Below, piece by piece: positions 24,101 to 27,723 of a stretch of DNA of 27,723 bases; within the stretch, counting starts at the first letter, position 1; each line of letters opens with the position of its first letter. Below the pieces are notes generated by a model that ran no database searches, was not told the origin of the DNA, and was given only the letters and a program-made list of their open reading frames with translations. A program made the position numbers and the translations under genes. The DNA comes from Candidatus Aquiluna sp. XM-24bin5 (GTDB lineage Bacteria; Actinomycetota; Actinomycetia; Actinomycetales; Microbacteriaceae): NCBI GenBank assembly GCA_003149555.1, contig QCWE01000003.1:8627-36349 (forward strand), in the 5' to 3' direction.

Positions 24101-27100
24101 TCATCACCGGCAAAGTTTGCATTGATCAGGGTGACCAGCGTCTGGATCGTGGTGGATGAGGCAGCATCAAGTGCGGCTTCCGTGAGCCCGCCAGGTGCAA
24201 GGGTCTCGGAGACAAGCGCCTGTTCGGACGCATCATCAAAATCACTCGCTGAGACCGATGGGCTGGAGACCACTTCCTCGGATGGCCCCCCGGAGGTAGC
24301 CTTGAGCGTAAGATTTCCATCCAAGTCGATCGTCGAGAGACCATCGATCTCCGCCAATGTATCGCCCGATATGGCATTGAGGGACAAGCCCAAACCGACA
24401 CTGATCGATAGCCCCGTTGTGGGCGCCAGACCTGCGCTGATCGAGGCGGCGAGCGCCTGGGCTTGAATAGAGGCAAAATTATCTGCTGTGACGCTGAGAC
24501 TGGCGGCATCCAGCGTATGGGTGCTGCCGGTGATCTGCGCTTTGACATCCATGTCGATGTCATTGAGCGCCACAGCCCCACCAACACTGATCCCCTTGCC
24601 AGCTTTGGTTGAGGCGCCAATGCCGACGGTCAGAGCGGCCACATCCGCATCAATCGTGGCGCGCGAGAGCGCCGTAACCGTGACCGCACCTGTGACATCC
24701 ACAGAGCTGTTTTCAATCACAGCTGATGTGACAGCCGTGTCAGACACCCGGTCAAGACGCGTCCACAAGGATCGGTCTTCGTAGTCCTGAAGCGCCAGGT
24801 CCGGGTTGGTTTCTGTGGGCCCAAGATACTCGTAAATGCGCCCTGTGAGGGGGCCTTCATCAATGCGGACAGTATCTCCGGCTGTGAGGGTTGGGACCTC
24901 TGAGGGCAATGCGGAGCTGACATAATCCGCTGTGCCTGGATCAAAACTGTCCCAACCGATCTCATTGATGGCAAAGGACATGCCCACAGCCACAGCGGTA
25001 GCATTGGCGGTTGGGCTCACGGCCACGGAAATGGCAGAGGCCCGGACTTCGGAGTCAATACTGGCCGTATCGGTTGCAGAGACAGTGAGATTGGCGCCCC
25101 TGAGAACAGAGCTTTCCGAGAGCAGGGCGCTGTTGCCGCCCGCGATCGTATTGATGGCCAGAGCACCTGCCCCGCTGACAGCAATTGCGGCCCCAACACC
25201 TGCGGCCACCCCGACAGCGGCGGCACTGGCATTGGAGGAGATAGCGCCGGTGCGATCCGCGCGCACGGTGATATCACGTGTATTGCTGTCATCCGCGCCC
25301 ACTGAGAGGCTGTTGCCGGCCGCAAGAATGGCACTGTTTTCTGCGCGCACGAAGTTGCGGGAGATGACCACGCCAATGGAGATGCCCGAATTTCCGCCGG
25401 AGAGGCCCAGACCGACGGCCACGGAGGTTGCCTGAACATCCGCCTGGATGCCTGCGATCTGATCGGATGTGACCGACAGCGTCCCGCCCGATTGGACTGA
25501 GCCGCTGGTCGCACCCAGGCTGGCTTGCGTGGTGGCGCTGACGCGGTTGAGCGCCATGGTCCCAGCCACGGCAACGGTGTCAGATCCCCCGGCAAGCGCA
25601 AGGGAAGTGCTGATGGCCGAGTTGACGATAACCGCTGTTATCGTCGACTTGCTATCGGCCTGAACCAAAATGTTGCCTGCAGCATTCAGATCAAGACCAA
25701 GTGTCGTGGCCTCCGTGCGAACTGTATCTTCAGTTCCAAAAACACCGCCCAAAAGAACATCTAACGCTTGAGCAAAGATATTTTGCGGGTCAAACCCGAT
25801 TGTATTGAACGCAAGATTAATACCAATGGAATACCCACCGGACTCAGTGGCGGCATCAACACTCGCCGAGATCTTAGTCAGGTTTTCCGCAAAAATGGAA
25901 ATCGCGCCAGTCTGATTTGCATCAGCCGTTGGATTGGTCGCAGTGACACTGCCAAACTGGGCAGTCGCAAGTGTATCCGATAACACCAAATTGGTTGCAA
26001 TCACGCCATTAACCGCGGCAACCGTTCCGCCATCAAACGCCGAACCACCAGATGCTGTAACCGTGCTGTCTGCCTGGGCAGTAATAACGGCAGATGTCTC
26101 AGCGGCAATACGCACATCACCATCAGCGGTGATGGCATAGTTCTCGACAAGAGCTTGAGCCCCTGTACGCAAGTCATTGCGAACGATTAGACCGCCGAAT
26201 GCCGAGGCATCTGAATCTGTAACATTGGTGCCAACCCCAAACGCCTCAAGCGCTGAAAGAACAGTGCCAGAAGCACTTTCCCAAGACGACGTGTCGCTAT
26301 AATCGGCCGTACCCAAATCAATGCTTTGCGGGTCATTGCCGACAAATCTGTAAAGCTCTCCCGCCTCACCCAACACCTGTCGCCAGCGGCTGGTATCCGA
26401 GTAGTCTTCAAGCTCCAACTCGACGTCACTATCGTCTGTCCCAATAAACTCAAAGACATCACCTGCACTGCTCTCTCCCGTATCAAAGGACAGCTCAACA
26501 CGATCACCAGCCGTCAATACGTCAGCCGTATCCAACGAGACAAAATCGGGAGCGGCAATACGTACCAAATCTCCTGTGTTAACCGTGCGCGTGCCTGAGC
26601 GATCCGTGAAATCCAGCCCCTCTTCGTCTTGCAGAGCCTGCATGACGAGACCTATCCCGGCATCGTTTGTGGTTGAGGAAATTGCCTCCAGCTTGGTATT
26701 TGCAACAATTGCGCCTGTCTCGAGCGCTTCGACAGTGACAGCCCCGCCCACGCCAGCAACGATAGGCGTGCCAAAGGTTGCCGGTTCTGTAGCCCCACTT
26801 CCCAGATAGGCATCGGTCTGCATGGCGACCATATTACTGGACAGGACAGCACCCACCGCAAGGCTACTTGCATTTACCAAAGCCTCTGCCTTGGATTCCG
26901 TTTCGTTGCTCACAGTGGCGCGCAACGTGGCATCATTTTGAGCACGCAAAGTGAGCGCACCCGTTACGTCAAGCGTTGTGTTTTCGATGCGCGCCATCGT
27001 AACTGATGGCTCAGAAGTCCCGATACTGGTGCCCAACAAGGCATCAATTGTATTGAATAGAACATTCTGCGCCTGATATCCGATCGTATTGAAGGCGAGA

Positions 27101-27723
27101 GTAACATTCACACCAGTGTCACCAGACGTAACATTGGCAATATTCCGGGAAACGATCACAGACGTATTGTCAGCTATGACTGTCAAATCGCCGGAGGTCG
27201 TCGTTACGCCACCATCCAAAATTTGGGAGCGCGCAGCGGCAAGAACAGTATTTGTTGCGACAACACCATTTACTGCAAGAGAGGTGCCTGTCCCAAAAGA
27301 GCTGCCACCCGATGAAGACACTTCACTATTATTGACAGCAAGAACTGTTGAGGTTTCCTCAGCTTCTACCTGTAGAGACCCTGCCTGAATTGTAACGCTA
27401 TCCAGAAGCGCATCCGCTCTGCTCTCGACCAAGTTACGAACAACCAAGCCACCGACGGCGACAGAGTCTGACGCAGAAACATTAAGCGCTGGTACGTTTT
27501 TGGTCGCGGTCTCTTCATACCAATACGCGAAATCTTCATAATCAGCTTCAACAAGATCAAGCGTGGTGTCATCCACGCCCATGAAACGATAATAACCGCC
27601 CTGATTACCTGTACCTGCATGATCAGCTGAAAGTCTGACAATGTCTCCAAATTTGAGAACTTGAGAACCATCACTTGAGAGGTAATCAAATGGCCGGTCA
27701 TCAAGCAGGTTGACGCCTCGGGT
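1..27723 (-). CDS. Giant beta-repeat/RTX surface protein, partial at both ends
   Basis: One frame on the minus strand is open across the whole window, giving 9,241 residues with neither the true start nor the stop present. It begins TRGVNLLDDRPFDYL at the high end and finishes GGSLTDAVIV at the low end, both in the same frame. Stretches checked codon by codon at about 0.3, 1.3, 2.7, 5.3, 8.2, 10.5, 13.3, 17.6, 21.5 and 25.3-27.7 kb all stay in frame, so I see no frameshift. The protein is built from successive families of short beta-strand repeats, FHA-like beta-helix segments and RTX calcium-binding repeats. It is Gly/Ala/Ser/Thr/Asp-rich and I saw no cysteine, as is usual for exported RTX and FHA proteins. 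No membrane segments or catalytic motifs are evident. The likely role is a secreted or surface-attached giant adhesin or matrix protein. Secretion signals would lie outside the window, so the export route (type I or two-partner) is unresolved. Confidence 0.96.
103..180 (-). other. Gly/Glu/Asp/Pro linker
   Basis: Twenty-six residues of very low complexity: a Thr/Gly-rich part with GGGDTGGGGEE followed by a PVDPVDPVPTEG part. It separates the post-RTX region from the next domain and shows that the protein carries on with at least one more domain beyond the window. Confidence 0.8.
181..786 (-). other. Non-repetitive region after RTX repeats
   Basis: This region contains IAAGHATIRREMG, then helical-looking QIIRRAIEIAEAVPFGGEK, then GTGGSHELMVRQNIGDILYG, an acidic stretch REDQDLALLVDDVDRR, and strands ATLVDVRTSQGVFTAGSVHL and YNPSTGQFETQTPGL. 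It ends AYIDDLGGVWMRDNELIVDR. The GDILYGD phrase is an RTX-like cap. The final GGVWMRDNELIVDR looks like the edge of a beta domain. I do not recognise a named family. Confidence 0.6.
787..2832 (-). repeat. RTX (haemolysin-type) calcium-binding repeat zone
   Basis: Canonical RTX nonapeptide runs of GGxGxDxUx type occur: GGADDDLLFGGQGDDTILGD (about 1.28-1.36 kb); GGDDRIDGGGARDLIIGG, then GGDVLLGGAGDDDIIGG (about 1.6-1.7 kb); AGAGDDVVLGGHG (1.5 kb); and EAGVGNDVVIGG (0.97 kb). Between 1.8 and 2.5 kb they become a longer repeat of 57-61 residues, each unit ending in (F/V)GD: GD at about 2353, 2170, 1993 and 1822, with an earlier one at 2464. Family knowledge (HemolysinCabind repeats): these bind calcium, fold only outside the cell and are typical of type I-secreted proteins. 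Position near the C-terminal side of the window fits that layout, but the protein continues beyond it. Confidence 0.9.
2833..3381 (-). other. Non-repetitive stretch between RTX-like parts
   Basis: About 180 residues show little internal repetition: PLVIAPISIGGPTLVSQ, SFDAWLATHEYTEGTRSG, then GGLRLHGGAGLSDPLTRTIG, LPGETGRGQIGLARVFATD and TNEVFLGLGNDRFDIVNL. It contains isolated GGAG and GLGND turns. It may be a folded domain of its own between two beta-rolls. I do not recognise the family. Confidence 0.5.
3382..4020 (-). other. Weakened RTX-like module (VGQFF...HATLI...GAGR)
   Basis: The segment has, in order: VLDAGTGNNHIVVGQFFPSA; WISPGVAHATLIRSGSGSDR; IESGAGEDDIILRSF; LVTGGDVDRVEFHGSERADV; ILLEETRLRGAGRTVNVSG; VVIDGRGGDDAIHLHSS; EVFGGIGSDHIVMAG. 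I recall this series (fQVGQ(I/F)F, SNG(I/V)xH, TINGGAGDD, NAP-like strand, GAGR-x-V, FGGLGSD) as a conserved stretch just before the RTX part of giant FHA/RTX proteins. Here several GGxGxD turns have lost ligand residues (TGTGNN, RSGSGS, TGGDVD), so calcium binding is probably reduced. It folds as a parallel beta-roll by analogy. Confidence 0.68.
4381..6291 (-). repeat. AGRDV / TGxGxD repeat zone
   Basis: A two-part repeat recurs: AG(R/T)(D/N)V-x-I-x-TGxG(N/D)D-x-I-x-(V/L), then G-x-(I/V)-x-(V/F)DLG...L-x-I-x-G-x-(I/V)-x-AG. Examples are FTLWTGGGDDSFITEGAIDA (6181-6240), NVLIQTGSGNDTLHVTGDVL (5521-5580), TFVLVSTGSGNDEII (from 5221) and AGTNVTIQTGAGQD (from 5161). The spacing between two clear copies (5563 and 5245) is 318 bp, or 106 residues. 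The GxG(N/D)D turns resemble single RTX nonapeptides separated by longer beta strands, so this is probably a calcium-stabilised beta-helix or an intermediate between FHA-like and RTX repeats. Confidence 0.78.
6292..6882 (-). other. Insert with two GDxL modules and one Y-x-Y-x-G module
   Basis: Three small domains interrupt the AGRDV repeat zone. Module one (6721-6882) reads FEGLREGDLLRITQGSAVQQ and MAVRAVSEDGSQITLST. Module two (6541-6669) reads NVGDTLLLTSPGGTSRPGTF and EIADIDDSGYRLVFTEES. Module three reads VLVQNGDQVLFEFDGQPV, IYTYIGFTRETFDLSALTEE and DLTSGFPAQWELTD, with YTYIG at 6403-6417. Module three has the complete Y-x-Y-x-G pattern found more than 9 kb away in the repeat zones, so this module family is spread along the whole protein. 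Confidence 0.7.
6883..8055 (-). other. FHA-like beta-helix, last part
   Basis: The strands continue with YLVARYNIGEIDNPIFSRIG, then GDIHYIANDSFDPDDDTITV, VLSREGSIRFDAGDHFVLEA and GATVDALRDIFVNTD. The phrase VLSREGxIxFxAGDxFVLEAGAT is familiar from other giant FHA-like proteins. From about 7.4 kb downward it takes on the TGADND / TGxGxD rhythm of the next zone (IRTGADNDILDVEGNIATFG at 7201-7260). Confidence 0.68.
8056..8400 (-). other. GDTIT...YTV beta-alpha domain
   Basis: About 115 residues read LVFGGVLAVGDTITTTIES, VVITYTVRDEDLQ, then a helical part (RQNVATQIAALINANAAL, EIAEVDAALEA), then a strand pair TLGAVQLTARRPGVPYSAF and SITSTTATAQVETVE. The order 'GD-x-I-x-x-x-I...YTV...N.A..IAA.IN....A....G.(V/I).LTA...G.P(Y/F)' resembles a small domain recurring in giant bacterial adhesins and extracellular repeat proteins; I do not recall a formal name. 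It interrupts the beta-helix. Confidence 0.65.
9403..9630 (-). other. GDxLxV beta module, copy 2
   Basis: The segment reads LVSFERTGEFTGTITNTGGD, then PFDVFEVGDALVVANLSPV, then a loop, then DTAFVITAISADGTVLTVET. It matches copy 1 in its F-x-x-GD-x-L-x-V strand and its (F/Y)-x-I-x-(S/A)-I/V-x-AD strand, with a longer loop between. The following stretch returns to beta-helix. Confidence 0.6.
9727..9900 (-). other. GDxLxV beta module, copy 1
   Basis: The segment reads DPETRTITRASGTGDWDTLF, then EAGDILQVNGSTQNATEEAF, then YTIESVTADTIVIAEASS. It is a short unit with a GD-x-(L/I)-x-V strand and a YTI-x-(S/A)-V/I-x-x-D-x-(I/L) strand. Related units lie just after it (9403-9630) and in the insert at 6.5-6.9 kb. 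Confidence 0.62.
10117..10242 (-). other. Second part of helical insert 2 (WTADELL)
   Basis: The sequence LDEYNPNYVEALTQREIDRI continues with EASIKIWTADELLYGYGVG and LLQ. It ends in the phrase DTRTSIEDPNISAG and goes straight back to beta-helix (LRIEVQGNVGLTSG). The YNPxY...WT-x-DELL...GLL...EDPNI series is, from memory, a recurring unnamed signature in giant FHA-type proteins. Confidence 0.68.
10261..10443 (-). other. Ig-like domain inserted in the helical module
   Basis: The segment TYGTVSGTATAGQVVTITWS, then GTNRQVTTAADGTWSAAFTK, has the pattern of bacterial Ig-like domains in adhesins: a V-x-G-x-A...G..V.ITW strand followed by a T-x-ADGTWS strand. At about 60 residues it is shorter than the usual 80-100. 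It lies between the two helical parts of the TREYQTYW module, so it looks like a domain-in-domain insertion. The residues after it (GTDDPGAPTTDVG) form a flexible linker. Confidence 0.7.
10444..10818 (-). other. Charged helical insert 2 (TREYQTYW module)
   Basis: About 125 residues are mainly helical: IVDTRAIEQLLGSVWTDMEL, NKVEDAKTALQAAKTREYQ, TYWRWRDLHDQTAYDAVMGG, DPDEEAALLDFYEAQATELG, then AAAQIEVLRTTRAEQFRTLN. I recall a closely similar module, with TREYQTYW-x-YR and a later YNPxY, in giant FHA-type proteins of unrelated bacteria, so it appears to be a conserved unnamed insert rather than noise. It is separated from its second part (10117-10242) by an Ig-like domain. Confidence 0.72.
10819..13278 (-). 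other. FHA-like beta-helix region
   Basis: Repeated short strands with terms typical of filamentous haemagglutinin-type beta-helices occur here: INITGDIIAPTARLDIIN, GGSVNILRQIQAAEIFI, ITIDAEYINVNGLIQAG, GSSSILVDGQILNERGT and GSVRLSAQDDIFASDLG. Asn, Gly and Asp sit at the turns and Ile/Val/Leu alternate inside. The phrase INVNGxIQxG is one I associate with giant FHA-type proteins. The part at 11.5-11.8 kb is unusually aromatic. The part at 10.9-11.2 kb (RAEDHLTIQAMTGAHIREIS) leads to the helical insert. It is probably the adhesive or scaffold core. Confidence 0.72.
11521..11790 (-). other. Tyr/Lys/Arg/His-rich patch in the beta-helix
   Basis: The local composition changes sharply: LYTYTRDVVTTDATDWKQTY, then YNVRSSWYGKKTYTYQYERT, then VGRFTTHSHSIAADRM. 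Aromatic and basic residues dominate, while the surrounding protein is acidic and Gly-rich. An earlier ELIPDSNYFYTRDV just upstream shares the YTRDV phrase, so two related hairpins may be present. It is a candidate surface loop for binding an anionic partner; this is inference only. Confidence 0.6.
13279..13428 (-). other. Charged helical (coiled-coil-like) segment 1
   Basis: Fifty residues break the beta pattern: PQFEEIEKAREKLALYDG, then DLRNFYLGQIARLEQELL and DMGLAERRGD. Leu/Ile spacing with many Glu, Lys and Arg predicts a helical hairpin with a turn at GSNNT. It is followed by the strand VVVVEPTNAQAGRVRI, which returns to beta structure. In FHA-like giant proteins such inserts protrude from the beta-helix; that is family knowledge applied by inference. 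Confidence 0.7.
13429..15999 (-). repeat. Ala/Gly/Ser-rich beta units, mostly without N-x-I core
   Basis: This zone continues the rhythm of short strands and Gly/Ala turns, but the conserved N-x-I/V of the previous zone fades: NSIG appears once near the start, then the position varies. Typical segments are VVVALVGGAGSASGATATN, VAVSGGGGRAEITDTGARE, FFAIAGGGGVADVDAGG, VAGGLVGVGATDATVSS and TSSFGAIAGAGASMRHVING. Towards its end it becomes more polar and aromatic (TNWTSGVADALGGG, GQRRFKTLILKVDDDQGN). It is best read as a diverged or lengthened branch of the same solenoid leading into the FHA-like part. No specific activity can be assigned. Confidence 0.7.
16000..18204 (-). repeat. Array of Y-x-Y-x-G modules
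   Basis: The N-x-I units stop and about 735 residues of small modules follow. Cores are: GRLFQYLGEDG (about 18.14 kb), GRYYQYTKPEA (17.96), SEYYLYIGDAD (17.8), DRFFRYTGSDD (17.62), NAYFVYDGSGS (17.36), DGYILYEHATL (17.09), GGTYLRYAGAD (16.86), DDRYYRYTGVD (16.64) and GQVYQYQGADQ (16.08). Several are preceded by a GD-x-(V/L/I) strand (KGDVLRIG, RGDYVQVGD, TGDYIQVPS) and followed by a W-containing strand (PDWFQ, EEWIA, GDWLH, PDWQE, LGWLE, ADWED). The period varies between about 50 and 180 residues. The same module occurs singly elsewhere in this protein. It looks like a small all-beta domain of unknown function; a role in ligand contact is only a guess from its exposed aromatics. Confidence 0.78.
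17251..17310 (-). other. Asp/Pro-rich linker inside the Y-x-Y-x-G array
   Basis: About 20 residues are almost only Pro, Asp, Asn, Thr, His and Ala, with an alternating D-P-D-P-D-N-D pattern ending in VPPPA. It splits the array into two blocks. Such linkers usually keep neighbouring domains apart, and the acidic run could bind calcium. Confidence 0.7.
19411..19692 (-). other. SAxDLDDAS / EEGxVW insert module, copy 3 (shortest)
   Basis: The insert reads PAGVTAADLDDASRTETTG, then VILLGNLRAAMVNAGEEITG, then LRLTIVEEGSVWSLVDTVSG and QWILRNGLSGLTASR, just before ATISSVAFAAS. Only one EEG-x-x-W half is present, compared with two W-bearing halves in each of the other inserts, so this copy is either ancestral or shortened. 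The core is about 94 residues. Confidence 0.65.
20185..20400 (-). other. Y-x-Y-x-G module (YKYIG), supra-repeat copy 3
   Basis: After the unit ending LADNEIGYLS comes a Thr/Ser-rich stretch (STTYTTRSTGVTQIS), then YDIYGREAG and AYKYIGEDPLVASDF (YKYIG at 20263-20277). It ends LRLEDFDYRDTRAWQRIDL. The GD-x-V strand seen in other copies is not recognisable here; SSGQTVQTYD takes its place. The position within the supra-repeat is the same as in copies 1 and 2. Confidence 0.7.
21493..21945 (-). other. SAxDLDDAS / EEGxLW insert module, copy 2
   Basis: The insert starts IDMSSLSADDLDQAASTT, continues with IDMTDLRTKLEDQG and ISGTLHQVDYEAFDEGAIW, then has a second half with LTRADLVEIVS and RLDIVEEGRLWKAADTTG, ending VWTIANTGSSIVAHK. 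The two W-containing halves (DEGAIW and EEGRLW) are related, so the module itself is an internal duplication. The following ATISAVAAAAS restarts the N-x-I units. No function is known to me for this module. Confidence 0.65.
22444..22602 (-). other. Y-x-Y-x-G module (YRYIG), supra-repeat copy 2
   Basis: The segment reads VYLASGGRAGEAYRYIG (YRYIG at 22516-22530), then SDPLSDAEGIELLTLDYSN and a LWERIDLERS ending. It lies 2,304 bp from the YEYLG copy and 2,253 bp from the YKYIG copy. It is followed by ITATVTNSDI and a STQSIDALALAG strand, nearly the same as after the next copy (STQTIDALILSG). Confidence 0.75.
23737..24285 (-). other. SAxDLDDAS insert module, copy 1 (divergent)
   Basis: A stretch without N-x-I units interrupts the repeat zone. 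It reads SVSASDFDDASEQALVSET, then TEAALDAASSTTIQTLVTL, a middle part with GWSLTAQTVSG, and an ending WVLVDRQVRQFRMSFTEAG just before GRPTISAVSAAAAL. It matches the inserts at 21.5-21.95 and 19.4-19.7 kb in its SAxD(L/F)D start, its W-x-L strands and the TIS(A/S)V that follows. This copy is the longest and appears to contain a partial internal duplication: two W-bearing halves, one around 24.0 kb and one around 23.8 kb. The function is unknown. Confidence 0.65.
24742..24900 (-). other. Y-x-Y-x-G module (YEYLG), supra-repeat copy 1
   Basis: The segment reads EVPTLTAGDTVRI, then RIYEYLG (YEYLG at 24820-24834, flanked by RI), then PDLALQDYEDRSLWTRLDR. It shows the full module pattern GD-x-V / Y-x-Y-x-G / DL / DY-x-D / W. 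It precedes a VTGAVTVTALS strand and further N-x-I units. The same arrangement returns 2.3 kb and 4.6 kb further on. Confidence 0.75.
26281..26520 (-). other. Double Y-x-[FY]-x-G module between the two AFNTIG modules
   Basis: Two copies of the small module lie back to back. The first reads TAGDRVELSF, then VFEFIG (FEFIG at 26440-26454), then LEDYSDTSRW. The second reads ELYRFVG (YRFVG at 26338-26352), then DLGTADYSDTSSW. The almost repeated DYSDTS-x-W endings make the internal duplication plain. The following residues (NVTDSDASAFGG) lead straight into the second AFNTIG module. Confidence 0.75.
27505..27660 (-). other. Y-x-F-x-G module, single copy before first AFNTIG module
   Basis: A compact segment of about 50 residues reads VLKFGDIVRL, then YYRFMG (core YRFMG at 27577-27591), then TLDLVEADYEDFAYW. 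The pattern GD-x-V, then Y-x-[YF]-x-G, then D-L...DY...W is shared with copies near 26.4, 24.8, 22.5, 20.3 and 6.4 kb and with the array at 16.0-18.2 kb. It is probably a small beta domain inserted between longer repeats. I do not know a name for it. Confidence 0.7.

Larger units (their letters stand above)
18205..25647 (-). repeat. About 28 Ala/Gly/Val-rich N-x-I beta units in supra-repeats
   Basis: I count about 28 short units, typically 60-75 residues. The consensus is roughly I-x-A-x-V...A...AxGxVGVAVSxGVSxAxNEI...A.I..S.V...G.V.V.A. Examples of the N core are MALNRVS (about 25.5 kb), FAINEIGWD (24.97), ISLNDINIQ (23.25), VAKNFIGDA (21.2), GVLNRIATD (20.0), SAINEVAND (19.8) and VSKNYIGYD (19.1). 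Two flavours alternate: a GAG-x-N-x-I form and a VSIGVSIARNE(V/I) form. They are grouped in supra-repeats of about 700-770 residues, each carrying one Y-x-Y-x-G module and one SAxDLD/EEGxxW insert. Regular alternation of short strands with Gly turns suggests a solenoid or beta-helix. The Ala/Val-rich stretches could mimic membrane helices but are too Gly-rich and too regular. No function can be assigned beyond a structural stalk. Confidence 0.85.
25648..27723 (-). repeat. Tandem pair of ~420-residue AFNTIG modules
   Basis: Two diverged copies of one long module lie in tandem. Each has, in order: a GGLVVRN / GGLIVRN start (27439-27453 and 26182-26196); a Ser/Gly bend (VSSSGGSSFGTGT and VTASGGSAFDGGT); an AVNGVxATNxVL strand; and the core AFNTIG (27079-27096 and 25795-25812) followed by QN(V/I)(L/F)...D(A/V)LLG. 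The core-to-core distance is 1,284 bp (428 residues) and the start-to-start distance is 1,257 bp (419 residues). Copies match at protein level but differ widely in DNA, so the duplication is old. I recall the same motif set from giant 'beta strand repeat' proteins, some annotated with LEPR-XLL N-termini, where it sits in the N-terminal half. The zone is visibly richer in A+T than the rest of the gene. The first copy probably follows further copies beyond the window. Confidence 0.8.

Noticed and set aside
18205..25647. Multiple membrane-spanning helices in the Ala/Val/Gly stretches
   Set aside because: The stretches recur every ~65 residues with Gly at fixed positions and polar N-x-I edges, which fits beta-strands of a solenoid better than membrane helices.
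1..27723. Several adjacent adhesin genes, or a gene broken by frameshifts
   Set aside because: The same frame is kept at both ends (window length is a multiple of three) and at every checked point between, with no stop found.
1..27723. Assignment to a specific named protein or secretion system
   Set aside because: Both ends are missing, so the signal peptide, TPS domain, LEPR-XLL segment or type I signal cannot be seen. RTX repeats favour type I and the FHA-like parts favour two-partner secretion, so neither can be chosen.

Overview
The window is the interior of one gene. On the minus strand, the frame whose codons occupy positions 3k+1 to 3k+3 of the + strand stays open from 27723 down to 1: 9,241 codons with no stop. 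Neither the start nor the stop codon lies inside the window, so the full protein is longer. I see no second gene, no RNA gene, no mobile element and no intergenic space. Every other open frame here looks like a shadow of this one.

The product is a giant extracellular or surface protein. It is rich in Gly, Ala, Ser, Thr, Val, Asp and Asn, and I found no cysteine codon anywhere I translated. From N to C (high to low coordinates) it has these zones. (1) 25648-27723: a tandem pair of about 420-residue modules marked by AFNTIG, with lower GC. (2) 18205-25647: about 28 short Ala/Gly/Val-rich beta units, each with an N-x-I/V type core, arranged in larger repeats of about 700-770 residues. (3) 16000-18204: an array of small Y-x-Y-x-G modules. 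(4) 13429-15999: related Ala/Gly-rich units that mostly lack the N-x-I signature. (5) 6883-13278: filamentous-haemagglutinin-like beta-helix strands, interrupted by charged helical segments, an Ig-like domain and other small beta domains. (6) 4381-6291: repeats of AGRDV and TGxGxD type. (7) 2833-4380: a weakened RTX-like zone. (8) 787-2832: a real RTX (haemolysin-type calcium-binding) zone. (9) 1-786: a non-repetitive tail, a Gly/Glu/Pro linker and the start of another domain.

The architecture resembles the giant FhaB/RTX-type 'beta strand repeat' proteins, some with LEPR-XLL N-termini, known from marine and biofilm bacteria. Giant genes of this general kind are described in Chlorobium chlorochromatii and in Synechococcus (SwmB). 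The likely role is a secreted or surface adhesin, matrix protein or cell-cell contact protein, exported by a type I or two-partner system encoded outside the window. The organism is probably a Gram-negative bacterium. The GC (about 55-60% in most sampled lines) and the avoidance of TTA and CTA codons would suit a marine alphaproteobacterium, but that is a weak inference.

I translated many stretches codon by codon and read the rest through in the same frame. Module boundaries are approximate, and domain names rest on motif recognition, not on database searches.
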